Origin: Chloroflexota bacterium
Lineage (GTDB): Bacteria > Chloroflexota > UBA11872 > VXOZ01
Direction: 5' to 3'
DNA length: 64,000 bases
Assembly (NCBI GenBank): GCA_958295775.1
Contig: CATQHC010000003.1
Span: 1-64,000 of the forward strand
Made by a program: the position numbers and the translations under genes. Below, piece after piece: positions 45,927-55,070 of the stretch. The number at the start of each line of letters is the position of its first letter. Position 1 is the first letter of the stretch. The notes under the pieces are model-generated. The model was not told the origin of the DNA, did no database searches, and saw only the letters and a program-made list of their open reading frames with translations.

Positions 45927-46805
45927 CTACAGGCCTACCGCAAGCAGTTGCACGATTGTCGGCTTCCGCAAACGCCGCGCATACTGCAACGCCGTTTCAC
46001 CCTCGCGGGACTCTATCGCAAGATCTGGCGCACTTGCCAGCACCACTGCAACCAGCTTACGGTTCTTCGCCACCGCATGGTGGAGCGGAGTCTTTCCCGA
46101 CCGGTCCTGACGGTTTGGATCGGCGCCATCTTCCAGGAGCAATTCTGCCAAGGCAGCGTCGCCTTTGATAATGGCGCGGTGAAGTACGGTGCCGCCGTGA
46201 TGTCCGGCACCCGCATTTGCATCCGCGCCGTGCGCCAGCAGCAGCTTGGCAATAGGGACACGCGCTGCCGTCGCGGGGTATTCGGGGCACAGCGCCAACG
46301 CCGTGTGGCTGTTGTGGTTCTTTGCGTCCACCGGCACGTCTTGCCCAAGCAGAAATTTTACGCTTTCGCGATTACTTCCGATCACGGCGGCGTGCAACGG
46401 CGTAATGCGCCAGCGGCCACCCGCTGCCGTAGGTTCCCTCAAGGCCGGATCTGCCGCCAGCATCTGCCCCAAGAGGCGGATGTCACCGATTGCCGCGGCA
46501 TGATGCACAGTTGGCGGCATACCGAACGAGACGAGATAGCGGAAGATGTCCGCGTGCCCGCTATACGCCGCCGCATCCAGCAAGGTGCGACCGTGGTAGG
46601 CATAGCGTGGATCGGCGCCCTGGGCAATTAGGAACCTGACACGATCGAGGCAGCCGGTGCCAATTGCGGCGCCGAGCGGGACGTGACCGTGCGAGTTCGC
46701 CGCATTGACGATGGTGGGGTCTGCGCCCACTATCTCGGCTACTCGACTTAACTCCCCCGCCTCAATTGCCTCGATAAGCTGCTTGCGCAACGCCCGTCGA
46801 CCCAT
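45927..46805 (-). CDS. Ankyrin-repeat protein
   Basis: The protein is 292 residues from the ATG at 46805; a GTG at 46850 would add 15. At least six ankyrin repeats can be read, e.g. HGHVPLGAAIGTGCLDRVRFLIAQGADP, WRITPLHAAVIGSNRESVKFLL, GGTVLHRAIIKGDAALAELLLEDGADPN, GKTPLHHAVAKNRKLVAVVL. No signal peptide or enzyme domain. Such proteins bind other proteins; partners unknown. Confidence 0.85.
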   Translation of the reverse strand: MGRRALRKQLIEAIEAGELSRVAEIVGADPTIVNAANSHGHVPLGAAIGTGCLDRVRFLIAQGADPRYAYHGRTLLDAAAYSGHADIFRYLVSFGMPPTVHHAAAIGDIRLLGQMLAADPALREPTAAGGRWRITPLHAAVIGSNRESVKFLLGQDVPVDAKNHNSHTALALCPEYPATAARVPIAKLLLAHGADANAGAGHHGGTVLHRAIIKGDAALAELLLEDGADPNRQDRSGKTPLHHAVAKNRKLVAVVLASAPDLAIESREGETALQYARRLRKPTIVQLLAVGL

Positions 46806-46955
46806 TGTCTCTGCACACTTATTCCTTCTTGCGTTGACCTGATGCTCCACATTGTACCAATGGAGAGGCTGGTGGATTGCCGCTTTGGCTCAAAGTAGTC
46901 AGGAGTTTCTCGATCAAGGTTACACCTTCCAAACTGGGGTCCGCGTACAAATCAC

Positions 46956-46961
46956 TATAAT
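46956..46961 (+). promoter_or_regulatory. TATAAT -10-like box before the ion channel gene
   Basis: A perfect TATAAT about 55 nt before the start. No convincing -35 at 16-19 nt, so it is only a candidate. Confidence 0.3.
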
Positions 46962-47016
46962 GGTGACAAGCTACTAGCCAAATAGTGGTCGTCTTACCAG
47001 GAGGAGGATCGAAGGC

Positions 47017-47835
47017 ATGCGAAGGTTAGCGCACCGTATCGTACACGCCCGGATATTCGAATTCTTCCTGGTTTTTCTCATAATCGGAACTTCCATTCTG
47101 CAGGGGGTGTCAACGTCTGACGCTCTGTTTGAGCGTTATGAGGACTTGATAGTGTGGTTCGTTATACTCATGCTGCTCGTGCTCCTTATGGAAGTGTTTC
47201 TCAAGCTGCTCGCGGTCGCGCCCAGGATAGACCGTTACTTCAGGGACCCCTGGAATGTCTTTGATTTCCTTGTTATCACCACCGTGATCGTCGGCATTGC
47301 AGTCTATACTGCCGCCATCGACTTTGCGTTACTCGTCGTGGTCGTACGCCTACTGCGGCTCCTTCAGGGCTTTACCACCATCAAGGCGATGCGCATAATC
47401 CTCACGACGATGTTTCGCTCTATTCCGGATATGGCACACATCCTGATCTTGCTGTGCATCATTATCTATCTGTATGCCCTCTCCGGGCACAATTTCCTCA
47501 GGGAGCACGACCCCGAACACTGGGGTACGCTGGGTAAATCCATCCTATCGCTCTTTCAGGTGGTAACGCTGGACGGCTGGTCCGATATCATGCAAACTGC
47601 CCTCAAAGTAGAGCCGTTCGCGTGGGTCTATTTTGTTAGCTTTGTCATTGTCACCACGTTCATCGGGGCCAACCTGTTTATTGCCGTTGTGGTAAGCACC
47701 ATGGACGAAGCTAAGCAAGAACGCCTGCGCATGCTAGAAGCGCCCGCATCCAGAGATGAACTGCTTAGAGAATTGCGCTCGACCCAAGCATCGCTCCGCC
47801 ACGTGGAAGAAGCCCTGCAACGCACGCCCGAATAG
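47017..47835 (+). CDS. NaChBac-type voltage-gated cation channel, Ca-like filter
   Basis: The protein is 272 residues, the NaChBac length. Six membrane segments: S1 FEFFLVFLIIGTSILQG, S2 LIVWFVILMLLVLLMEVFLK, S3 NVFDFLVITTVIVGIAV, S4 with Arg in VVVVRLLRLLQGF, S5 and S6 around a pore. The filter is TLDGWSD (residues 184-190), where NavAb-type sodium channels have TLESWSM. S6 ends VVVSTMDEAKQE, followed by a likely coiled coil RDELLRELRSTQASLRHVEEAL that would hold the tetramer. AGGAGGAGG precedes the start. The C-terminal coiled coil and length match the family; the filter suggests calcium permeation. Confidence 0.88.
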   Translation: MRRLAHRIVHARIFEFFLVFLIIGTSILQGVSTSDALFERYEDLIVWFVILMLLVLLMEVFLKLLAVAPRIDRYFRDPWNVFDFLVITTVIVGIAVYTAAIDFALLVVVVRLLRLLQGFTTIKAMRIILTTMFRSIPDMAHILILLCIIIYLYALSGHNFLREHDPEHWGTLGKSILSLFQVVTLDGWSDIMQTALKVEPFAWVYFVSFVIVTTFIGANLFIAVVVSTMDEAKQERLRMLEAPASRDELLRELRSTQASLRHVEEALQRTPE

Positions 47836-47966
47836 GAACTGGGCCTTCCCAATAGACTCTCTCGATACTTTTCTCGCACTTTGGGGATCCTCGCACGGCA
47901 GCTACGTGCTTTCTGGGTCTCTTTGAATTGGCTCAAGGCACATCAACATCAAGACTGCTATTGGTC

Positions 47967-49874
47967 TTACCCCGCTTGCGTGAACCAAATCGGGCTGCTC
48001 CACGCTCTTTGACGGTTCGCTTGGAAGAGGCGCAGATAGTAGTAGACGAACGGACGGTCGTCGGGAAAGGTAGGGGAGAAGGCAGCGGCGGCGAGGTCGG
48101 ACGCGTCGTTCCACTCGTCTTCCCACACATCGCTGTGCGGGTCGGCGCTGAAGACCACCTGATTATTGCGGATCACTTCGACACGCTTTATCGGCGCGGT
48201 GCCCGCCGCCCGCATCCGCAGACGACGCGGTCCAACACCGCTCAAGTCGACGGCATTGTCGCTGCCCATCGGCTTGTCGTCGATAGTGAAGTCAAGAAGT
48301 ATGCGGTCGCCGGTGGTGGCGTAGCAGCGACGGTCGTAGAGCGCTTGCCAGATCGCCTCGCGGGTGAGTTCCGGCGCCACCACACAGGCGAGGCCGTTGC
48401 CGTCGTTCACGTGGTAGCTGCCCTGATTGGCGAGACCGTAGTGGCTGTCCGTGCCGCCGACAAAGCCGAGCCGGTGCCCCATCGCCAAAGCGGTCTGCAC
48501 GCTGAGCGGCCCGGCCTCTTCCGCAATGTCCCACTTGGAGCAGATCTCCACCAAGCGCTGGTAGCGGTTGTTGCGAAAGCGCCAGTCCACGCCGCCGGCC
48601 GACTTCGTATGGTGGGGCACGGTGAGCGCCTCCAGTCCCCGGTCGGCCATGTCTTCCCAGAGCGCATTGGGGTCTGGATGCTGACCACGGTACCAGTAGT
48701 GGAAGGGACCGCTATCGCCCCGGTAGTAGATGTTCTTGTGCCCGCTGCCGCCGCTGCCGCCCCACTCAAAGCTGACCAGCGTCACAAAGCGGCCGGGGGC
48801 GTTGAAGCGGTTGCAGTCGTCTATGAGGCCCTGCCAAACGTCCTCGGTTACCTCGAACCGCCAGTTGTAGTGATTGGCAGGCGCGCAGAAGTCGAGACCC
48901 GCCGCGTCGCGGCCCCAGCGAAAGAACTCTTCAGTAGTCCCCGTGCCCATGCTCAGCCACATTTGACTGTGCATCTCGCCAAAGTAGATGGAGCGGTCCG
49001 GCAGGAAGCCGGCGCCGATTGGATTGCTCTTGCCGGAGATGCCCGCCCTGGGATCGAACACGCTGAGCGCGTGCGCGCCGCCGGTGTTGGCGGTTACTGA
49101 TAGGGTCTCGCCAACGGGCGGTTCGCCGTGGCCGTTAAACTGGATCTGCTTGGCGGTCTCTAGCCCGTCCGAGGCGAAAACGTGCGCTTCGCCGGTGTAG
49201 TTCGTCGCGGGATTGAAGCTGTAGATGTCCACCGGCAGCACGCGCACGTCAAACGGCTCGCCCGGCTGCACCACGGCAGGCGCAAAGACGCGGAAGCGGT
49301 CAACGCTCGCGCCAACTACTTTCACGCTGGGAAACGTCGCGGCGCGGCGATAAGCCCCGCTGCCGTCTGCGTCTACACCGACACTAAAGATAGCGGTTTG
49401 GGCGTACTTCTGCGCCTGCAAGAGGTTGCCGTCGAGCGGGCCGAGGGTAATGTGTACTTCATCTCCCGGCTGCAAACTGCCCGCCTGCACCACAACGTCC
49501 AGGAGGTCCAAATGGCGGCCCCAAGAGGCGGCGTGCGCCAGTTGAACGTCAGGATTGGAACAAGCGACATCCGCGAACGCGCCGTAGCCCGCGCGTACCT
49601 GCTCACGGTTGCCCAGGGTGCGTACGCCCAGGCGGAAGCAGTTGCCCAGATAGCAGTCCCAGGACTCCGGTACTTCCAGGGTGATGTGGGCGCCGGTGGC
49701 GAGGGAGAGACCCGGGCCGAGCGTGAGCGTAACGACAAATGTGTGTCCGCTCGCGGCCTCGACCTCGTTTGGCGACATGACGCCCCGCATGTCAACCGGC
49801 GGTAACAACTGCCAGCCGCGCGTGATGCCCCGTATCCAAGTGCCGGCGTCATCGAAGATCCGTGGTTCTGGCAT
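47967..49874 (-). CDS. Large DUF3604/PHP-fold protein with N-terminal beta domains
   Basis: The protein is 635 residues, from MPEPRIFDDAG with GGGAG upstream; the frame extends further but without support. Residues about 50-280 are beta-sandwich (FVVTLTLGPGLSLATGAHITLEVP, GEPFDVRVLPVDIYSF). From about 305 the metal motifs follow: SIYFGEMHSQMW, DFCAPANHYNW, HKNIYYRG, ALTVPHHTKS, GFVGGTDSHYG. It ends WSSPIWFTQAG, like the shorter paralogue at 20169-21374. No signal peptide. Substrate unknown. Confidence 0.8.
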   Translation of the reverse strand: MPEPRIFDDAGTWIRGITRGWQLLPPVDMRGVMSPNEVEAASGHTFVVTLTLGPGLSLATGAHITLEVPESWDCYLGNCFRLGVRTLGNREQVRAGYGAFADVACSNPDVQLAHAASWGRHLDLLDVVVQAGSLQPGDEVHITLGPLDGNLLQAQKYAQTAIFSVGVDADGSGAYRRAATFPSVKVVGASVDRFRVFAPAVVQPGEPFDVRVLPVDIYSFNPATNYTGEAHVFASDGLETAKQIQFNGHGEPPVGETLSVTANTGGAHALSVFDPRAGISGKSNPIGAGFLPDRSIYFGEMHSQMWLSMGTGTTEEFFRWGRDAAGLDFCAPANHYNWRFEVTEDVWQGLIDDCNRFNAPGRFVTLVSFEWGGSGGSGHKNIYYRGDSGPFHYWYRGQHPDPNALWEDMADRGLEALTVPHHTKSAGGVDWRFRNNRYQRLVEICSKWDIAEEAGPLSVQTALAMGHRLGFVGGTDSHYGLANQGSYHVNDGNGLACVVAPELTREAIWQALYDRRCYATTGDRILLDFTIDDKPMGSDNAVDLSGVGPRRLRMRAAGTAPIKRVEVIRNNQVVFSADPHSDVWEDEWNDASDLAAAAFSPTFPDDRPFVYYYLRLFQANRQRAWSSPIWFTQAG

Positions 49875-50194
49875 TGCAAGTCTCCCGTAAGGTTGCGGTG
49901 GCAATTGCGTTGCGTTCTCTTCCACTCGCCCTACATGCTCGAACTATCTCTCTCTTCCTGCTACATCTGCGTGCAGTATACTTATTTCCAGCAATCGCTG
50001 GGAATCCGTAAGCATGCGCGCCAGTCTTTCGCTAAAGTAAAGTGCGCGTACGCGCAGGCGGCGCGCATCCGAACACGCAACTCAAAAACCGTACTCTGGA
50101 TCGCCAGAACTTCCGAAGGTTTGTTGTGAGCGCGTTGCGGGTGTACCCGTGCGAGCAGAGGTTGAGCGAGTAGCCGACTATTGGAGGACATTCT
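49875..50194. other. 320-nt gap without a recognised feature
   Basis: Between the DUF3604 and the DUF3574-like gene (divergent promoters would lie here). I see no clear promoter pair or repeat. Confidence 0.4.
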
Positions 50195-50613
50195 GTGTCA
50201 AGACTATTGTGTGTTTTCTCAATTGTGATCGCCGCATTCCTTCTGGCAGGATGCAGCGCATACACCGTGTCCACCTGTCCGGAGGGCACGGATTCTTTTG
50301 CCGAATATCAACTATTCTTCGGACGCAGCAGCGCCGGCGTGGAGGTGGTGAGCACGAAGCCTGGACCGCATTCCTGGCGGATACGGTCACACCCCGCTTT
50401 CCTGGCGGCCTTACTGTCGTCGACGGCGCCGGCCAGTGGCGCGGCTCCAGCGGCGTGATTGAGCGTGAGCGCTCCAAGGTGCTGATCATCCTCACCGTGC
50501 CGGGCGAGGAAGGCATGCGCCTTACCGGCGAGATCTCGCAGGAATACGAATCGCGCTTCAACCAAGAAACGGTGCTGCGCGTCGTGCGCACGGCCTGTGT
50601 GTCATTCTCATAG
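50195..50613 (+). pseudogene. DUF3574-like lipoprotein, frameshifted
   Basis: GTG start with GGAGG 7 nt upstream. The first frame gives MSRLLCVFSIVIAAFLLAGCSAY (signal and lipobox LAGC) and FAEYQLFFGRSSAGVEVV. It then loses similarity. In the next frame (from about 50347) the rest of a DUF3574 domain appears: EAWTAFLADTVTPRFPGGL, VVDGAGQW, ERERSKVLIILTVPGEEG, YESRFNQETVLRVV, stop TAG at 50611-50613. One missing or extra base near 50340-50360 separates the two halves. It is a real pseudogene or an assembly error. Confidence 0.7.
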
Positions 50614-50621
50614 AAACCGCG

Positions 50622-52391
50622 TCAGGAGCGGCGGTTCCTCTGGTGCCGACCAATGTACCCGACAACAACCTGATTGCGCTCTTCATCCCAGGCGAAGGCA
50701 ATTCGAATTGTATTCTGCGGGTCGGCGCTGGTACCTCTGCCGAGGTGTTCGCCTAGCTCGTACTGCCGGCCCTGGGACTCGGTTGCGTACCACTCCCGGA
50801 ACTGTTTCTTGGTATTGTTCGCCTGATGCGGCTTATACGACCAGCCGGGGCAGGATTTCTTCAAACGCTCTTCGAAGCGCGGATTCTCACCGGGTTGCGT
50901 CCAGCGCAGGTGATGATAGTCCGTGGCGAGCCACGCAAGGGCCGACAACACCTCTGCCGGCTTTTGGAATGGGTTATCCTTATCCGACTTAGAGTTGAGA
51001 GCAAAGACCAGTTGCTCGGGAAACAGTTCCTTGGCGCGCGAAACCGCTTCGTTGACGTTTCTCACCTGATCGGTCTTGGGCGCCGCGTAGAAGCGCCGCC
51101 AGTACTCCTCCAAGTCGCGGCTCTGCGCTAGCTTGGCTCTCAGTTGGCCGTTTTCGCCGTCGAGCGACTGCTTCTCAACTTGCAGACCGGAGTTAGTTTG
51201 GGCAAGCCGGTCGTTCTCCGCTGCCAACCGGTCGCTCTCAGACTTCAGGGAGTCACGTTCTTTCTTCAGGCGCCCGCATGCGGCCCGCAGTGCCTGGATA
51301 TTCTCGGGCGGCGCGGAGCCCGCCGAGCCACCCGCAGCCTCGGTAGACTCCGTCACGGGCGCTGCGCCGGTCTCCTCGTGCGCCGGGTCGCTAACCTCGT
51401 CGGCGACGCGAGAGGCCGCATCGGGAGCCTCGCCGCCGTTCAGGTCAGCGGTTGCCGCGAGCGCGCCTTCCCACTTGGCGGCTATATCGAAAATAGCAGA
51501 CTCGCGCTCCGCTCTTGCAGGCGCCCGTTCCGCTTCCTCTTGCCTGGAGGCAGCCTGGGGGTGAAGAAGCTGATACTCCACCAGATTGCGCTTGAGCTCT
51601 TCCGCCAGTTCCAGCACAGCGATAGCGGCGGCCGGCCGGTCGTCGACTGCTTGCGCCCAAGCGGCGACATCGAGTTCAAGATACTTCAGTTCCGCCGCAA
51701 AGTCGCGCTGTATCTTCTGGAGGGTCTCGCGGCAATGCTCGACAAGGGTCGTAACCCGTTCAACTGCGATCTCGTCGGCCATCTCCGTCACGATAGCAAC
51801 GAACGCGTCGACTTCATCCCAGTCGGGGGCGTCGAGCGAAAGCTCTCCCAGTTGGTGGATACAAGCGGTCAGCAGAGGAGACGTCACCGCGGGCCCCACT
51901 GCCATGCCAGAGAGGTAACACACCATCATGCCAACGTCGTCTCCGTCGAACTCCGGATTCTGCTGGACGATCGTGTCAACCGCATCATTCCACTCGAGCC
52001 GCGGCCACAGCCCGTTGAACACCCCTTGCCGGCGGTCTGGCCCGTCCACCGGTAAGCCTAGGCTGCGGAGATGGCGCTCGGCGAGAACCTGAAGCTCTTG
52101 CTGAGACTCTGCCCACGCCCTGAGCACCGCGCCGGCAAGCCTGTCGTTTTCGTATTTCGCCACCTCTGCCAGCACGGGCCTCATGAGTTGAGACGGGTGC
52201 GCCTTGCTTGCAGAGCGAAAACCGGCTACCTGGATGCTCTCGTCAATTGCCGAGTCGAGTCCACTGCGTACGCTGCCGGACGCCTGGTCGCGGCCCTGCA
52301 AGACGCGGTCAATGAGAGCCCCGAGGTATTCGAGTGGGAACGCGCCTGCGACACTGGTTAAGGGGATGCCCTCTTCGGGAACGGTCATCAT
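50622..52391 (-). CDS. Large coiled-coil protein of unknown function
   Basis: The protein is 589 residues from the first ATG (a TTG two codons earlier is possible). Residues 1-270 are helical without known motifs. An Ala/Glu-rich linker (about 290-365) leads to a strong coiled coil: LRAACGRLKKERDSLKSESDRLAAENDRLAQ. The last 180 residues form a separate domain with YWRRFYAAPKTDQVRNVNEAVSRAKELF, GWSYKPHQ and a final beta hairpin TIRIAFAWDEERNQVVVGYIGRHQ. I have the impression that this type of ending recurs in uncharacterised bacterial proteins, but cannot name it. Function open. Confidence 0.6.
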   Translation of the reverse strand: MMTVPEEGIPLTSVAGAFPLEYLGALIDRVLQGRDQASGSVRSGLDSAIDESIQVAGFRSASKAHPSQLMRPVLAEVAKYENDRLAGAVLRAWAESQQELQVLAERHLRSLGLPVDGPDRRQGVFNGLWPRLEWNDAVDTIVQQNPEFDGDDVGMMVCYLSGMAVGPAVTSPLLTACIHQLGELSLDAPDWDEVDAFVAIVTEMADEIAVERVTTLVEHCRETLQKIQRDFAAELKYLELDVAAWAQAVDDRPAAAIAVLELAEELKRNLVEYQLLHPQAASRQEEAERAPARAERESAIFDIAAKWEGALAATADLNGGEAPDAASRVADEVSDPAHEETGAAPVTESTEAAGGSAGSAPPENIQALRAACGRLKKERDSLKSESDRLAAENDRLAQTNSGLQVEKQSLDGENGQLRAKLAQSRDLEEYWRRFYAAPKTDQVRNVNEAVSRAKELFPEQLVFALNSKSDKDNPFQKPAEVLSALAWLATDYHHLRWTQPGENPRFEERLKKSCPGWSYKPHQANNTKKQFREWYATESQGRQYELGEHLGRGTSADPQNTIRIAFAWDEERNQVVVGYIGRHQRNRRS

Positions 52392-52663
52392 CCTCAATTC
52401 TTCTCAGGTGGAAACGCTATCCTGCCCGCAATGCCGCCGCCGGGCATCAAAGTAAGCCTTGACGCCCCGGCGGGCGCTGTGGTTCATCACCACCGCGCCT
52501 ACCCGACTGCCGCCAGAGGCACTGACGCAGCCCGTGGCTTTGCTATGTAGACAGCCCACACCCCACGGTCTCCGGCCCCGCATCTACCTCAGGCAGGGAC
52601 ATGGCGCTTCCGAGCGCACTGTTGACCGCGCGGCACGAAGGTATCCGGCAAAAAGCGGCTACC

Positions 52664-54037
52664 TTACCTTCCCAGGCGTTCGTTCCAGCCGGCCAGCAGT
52701 TCCGTGATTCCTTTCTCAGCCACTTCAAGCGCCTCCGGCGCGGTGATGTTGCCCGCCATCACGTCCGGCACGAAGTCCCGCGCGTGGTCGCGCGCTTCTG
52801 TAGCGCCAGGCCCGGAATAGTAGAAGTGACGGAACGGCATCTGTTGGGCGATCAGCTCGCGGAACGGATCGTTCTCCGTGTACTCCGGCGAGGAGGTCGA
52901 GGCCTCGCGCACCGGCACGCGGTCGTACTGCTTGGCGAAGCGCAGGTTCGTATCGGCGCTCAAGAAGTACTCAAACCAAGCGAACATCGCGTCAGGGTTC
53001 GGCGCGTTGATGGCAAACGTGGCGGTGTGGTTGCCGCCCAGGTTCGCGTCCAGACCGCCTTCCGGCTTCGGCCATGGCGTAAAGCCGAAGTTCAAGTCCG
53101 GCGCATTCTCTTTGAACCACTGGCCGCGCTCGGCAAAGGTCGCGTAGTAGTGCACCGCACGCGCTTCGGCCAAATGGCTGTTGCGATGCAGGCCGTCGCC
53201 GCGCAATTGGGCGATGGCGTCCCAGCCGCCCTGTACGTCGTGGATGTTCTTCAGCCAATCCAACGCGCGCACGGCTTCAGGGCTGTTGATGGTGACTTCC
53301 GACCAGTCGTCGGCCATCACGTCGCCGCCCAACTGCCAGAGCAGCAGCAGCCACAGGCCGGTACCGCCGCTACCCCAGAAAGGCGGGCATCCGGCGCGCA
53401 CGAGGGTCTCACCGTCGAATTTCGTCGTCTGAATGATAGCAGTATCAAAGTCGGACCAGCTCGACGGCGGATTCTCGGGGTCCAGGCCGACTTCAAGATA
53501 GGTATCCCCGTGGATGTACATCACGCGCAGGTCCGGCGCATACGGCGCGCCGTACAAGTTACCCGTGGGCGCATCCGTGAGGTAGCTCAACACGCTGGGC
53601 CAGAACTCGGATAGATCCAGCACGCCCGAAGCTTTGTAGTAGTTATTCAGCGGCTGCGAAATGTCCGTGACGCCAAGCTCAACGGTCTGCCAGTCGCCCA
53701 CGTCCACGGCGTCAGGCGGGCTACCCGCCGCTACTGCCGCGACGAACTTATTCAAGCGGTCCGCTTCACCCACGGCATTGAACGTCAGGCCGGGATTCAA
53801 CTCCGCAAATTCTTTGGCCCACGGCTCGAAATCAAAGAAGCCGCGATGCCAGTAGAGCGCCTCGCCCTGCGGGCCGCTGGGCGCTTCGGCTTCCGCCTTA
53901 GCCTCTTCCGCCTTCTCCGGCGCCATGTCCGCCTCTTCCATCGCCGGCGCGGGCTGTCCGCACGCCGCAGCCAGCACACCCGCTCCCAACACGGTCGTGC
54001 CAGCTAAGAACGTTCGTCGGCTAATCTGCTCATTCAT
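52664..54037 (-). CDS. ABC extracellular solute-binding lipoprotein (Tat-exported)
   Basis: The protein is 457 residues from MNEQISRRTFLAGT, with GGGAG upstream. Twin-arginine SRRTFLAG, lipobox LAAACG, acidic/Ala-rich linker, then an SBP_bac_1 fold: FEPWAKEFAELNPGLTFNAVGEADRLNKFVAAVAAGSPPDAVDVG, GNLYGAPYAPDLRVMYIH, and GGNHTATFAI near the end. Likely binds a sugar or oligosaccharide outside the cell. No permease or ATPase gene is near. Confidence 0.88.
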   Translation of the reverse strand: MNEQISRRTFLAGTTVLGAGVLAAACGQPAPAMEEADMAPEKAEEAKAEAEAPSGPQGEALYWHRGFFDFEPWAKEFAELNPGLTFNAVGEADRLNKFVAAVAAGSPPDAVDVGDWQTVELGVTDISQPLNNYYKASGVLDLSEFWPSVLSYLTDAPTGNLYGAPYAPDLRVMYIHGDTYLEVGLDPENPPSSWSDFDTAIIQTTKFDGETLVRAGCPPFWGSGGTGLWLLLLWQLGGDVMADDWSEVTINSPEAVRALDWLKNIHDVQGGWDAIAQLRGDGLHRNSHLAEARAVHYYATFAERGQWFKENAPDLNFGFTPWPKPEGGLDANLGGNHTATFAINAPNPDAMFAWFEYFLSADTNLRFAKQYDRVPVREASTSSPEYTENDPFRELIAQQMPFRHFYYSGPGATEARDHARDFVPDVMAGNITAPEALEVAEKGITELLAGWNERLGR

Positions 54038-54441
54038 CGTCAGGTCTCCCTGTAAGAATACGAACGCACACACTGCCCTAAGTTATACCGACCCTGAATT
54101 GATGCTGTCAACTGCATGTTTGAGGGGAATCGCTTGGGCCGTCACGGGAGCGAAACGTTATATCGGGACAGGCAAGCATCCCCGTTTGTCCGTGCGGAAT
54201 CCACTTGTAGTGTGCGCGTCAAAAAGTCGAAGAAAAACAGAATAGTAGCTCGTCAACACTACAGTTTGCTTCTTTCGCGCTCTTCCCGCTGCGGTGAGAG
54301 CAAAGCCCGCATTCGTCGCTCGCAGCAACTGCGCTAGCTTTCTCTCAGCAACCAAAATGGATCTTCCTCGGGTTTTTCATCGCGCAGGCCGAGTCCTATC
54401 TGTTAGCATTTAAGCGATAGCGCTGGGGAGGCGAATGTGAC
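54038..54441. other. 404-nt gap without a recognised feature
   Basis: No credible gene and no member of the repeat families. It lies between divergent genes, so promoters for both are expected but none is clear. Confidence 0.4.
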
Positions 54442-54678
54442 ATGAAAACGCAAGCAGAAGTAATGACCTATGCGGAGATGGAAGCGGCGTACGACGGCGA
54501 ATGGGTGCTGATTGGCGAGCCCGACCTCACCCCGATGAATGAGGTGATACGCGGCGCCGTGCTCTTCCACAGCGGAGATCGGGAAGAGGTGTACCGCGAA
54601 GCGATGCAACGAAGTCTTGATCGGATAGCTATTCTCTACATCGGTAGTCGCCCGACAGACGTCCACTTTCTCTTGTAG
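54442..54678 (+). CDS. Small conserved-looking protein upstream of retropepsin-like gene
   Basis: The protein is 78 residues: MKTQAEVMTYAEMEAAYDGEWVLIGEPDLTPMNEVIRGAVLFHSGDREEVYREAMQRSLDRIAILYIG. It ends one base before the next start, so it forms a pair with the retropepsin-like protease. This arrangement (a short protein with EWVLIGEP plus an aspartyl-protease-like domain) resembles pairs in other bacteria, judged from memory. Function unknown. Confidence 0.65.
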   Translation: MKTQAEVMTYAEMEAAYDGEWVLIGEPDLTPMNEVIRGAVLFHSGDREEVYREAMQRSLDRIAILYIGSRPTDVHFLL

Positions 54679-54679
54679 T

Positions 54680-55063
54680 ATGACCTATTCATTCAATCCC
54701 CACGATGGACTCATCATCGTGCCTGTCACGCTGGGCGGTCCGCAACGGGAAGTAGTAGTTGAGCTTGCTCTTGATACCGGCGCAACCACCACAGTGATCA
54801 ACCAAAGTGCGCTTCAATATGCAGGAGTCCGACTGGATAAAGAAGGGAAACCGGCGGAGATTACAACCGGAAGCGGCATAGCATCTGTGCTCGAGGTGCG
54901 GCTAGAGAGAATTCATGCATTGGGTAAGAAAAAGACTGACTTTTCAATTCTCTGCCATACTCTACCGCCTAGCGCCAGCGTAGACGGCGTGTTGGGTTTA
55001 GACTTCCTGCGCGGCCAGCGGCTGGTCATTGACTTTCGCGCAGGCCTGCTAGCGCTGGAGTAA
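54680..55063 (+). CDS. Retropepsin-like aspartic protease
   Basis: The protein is 127 residues, a single domain. The catalytic motif is in VELALDTGATTTVIN, and the second psi-loop in VDGVLGLDFLRGQRLVIDF. A single-domain aspartyl protease would need to form a dimer with two DTG loops. It follows the 78-residue gene by one base and precedes purD by 7 nt, so it may be co-transcribed with purD. Substrate unknown. Confidence 0.82.
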   Translation: MTYSFNPHDGLIIVPVTLGGPQREVVVELALDTGATTTVINQSALQYAGVRLDKEGKPAEITTGSGIASVLEVRLERIHALGKKKTDFSILCHTLPPSASVDGVLGLDFLRGQRLVIDFRAGLLALE

Positions 55064-55070
55064 GTTGCCT

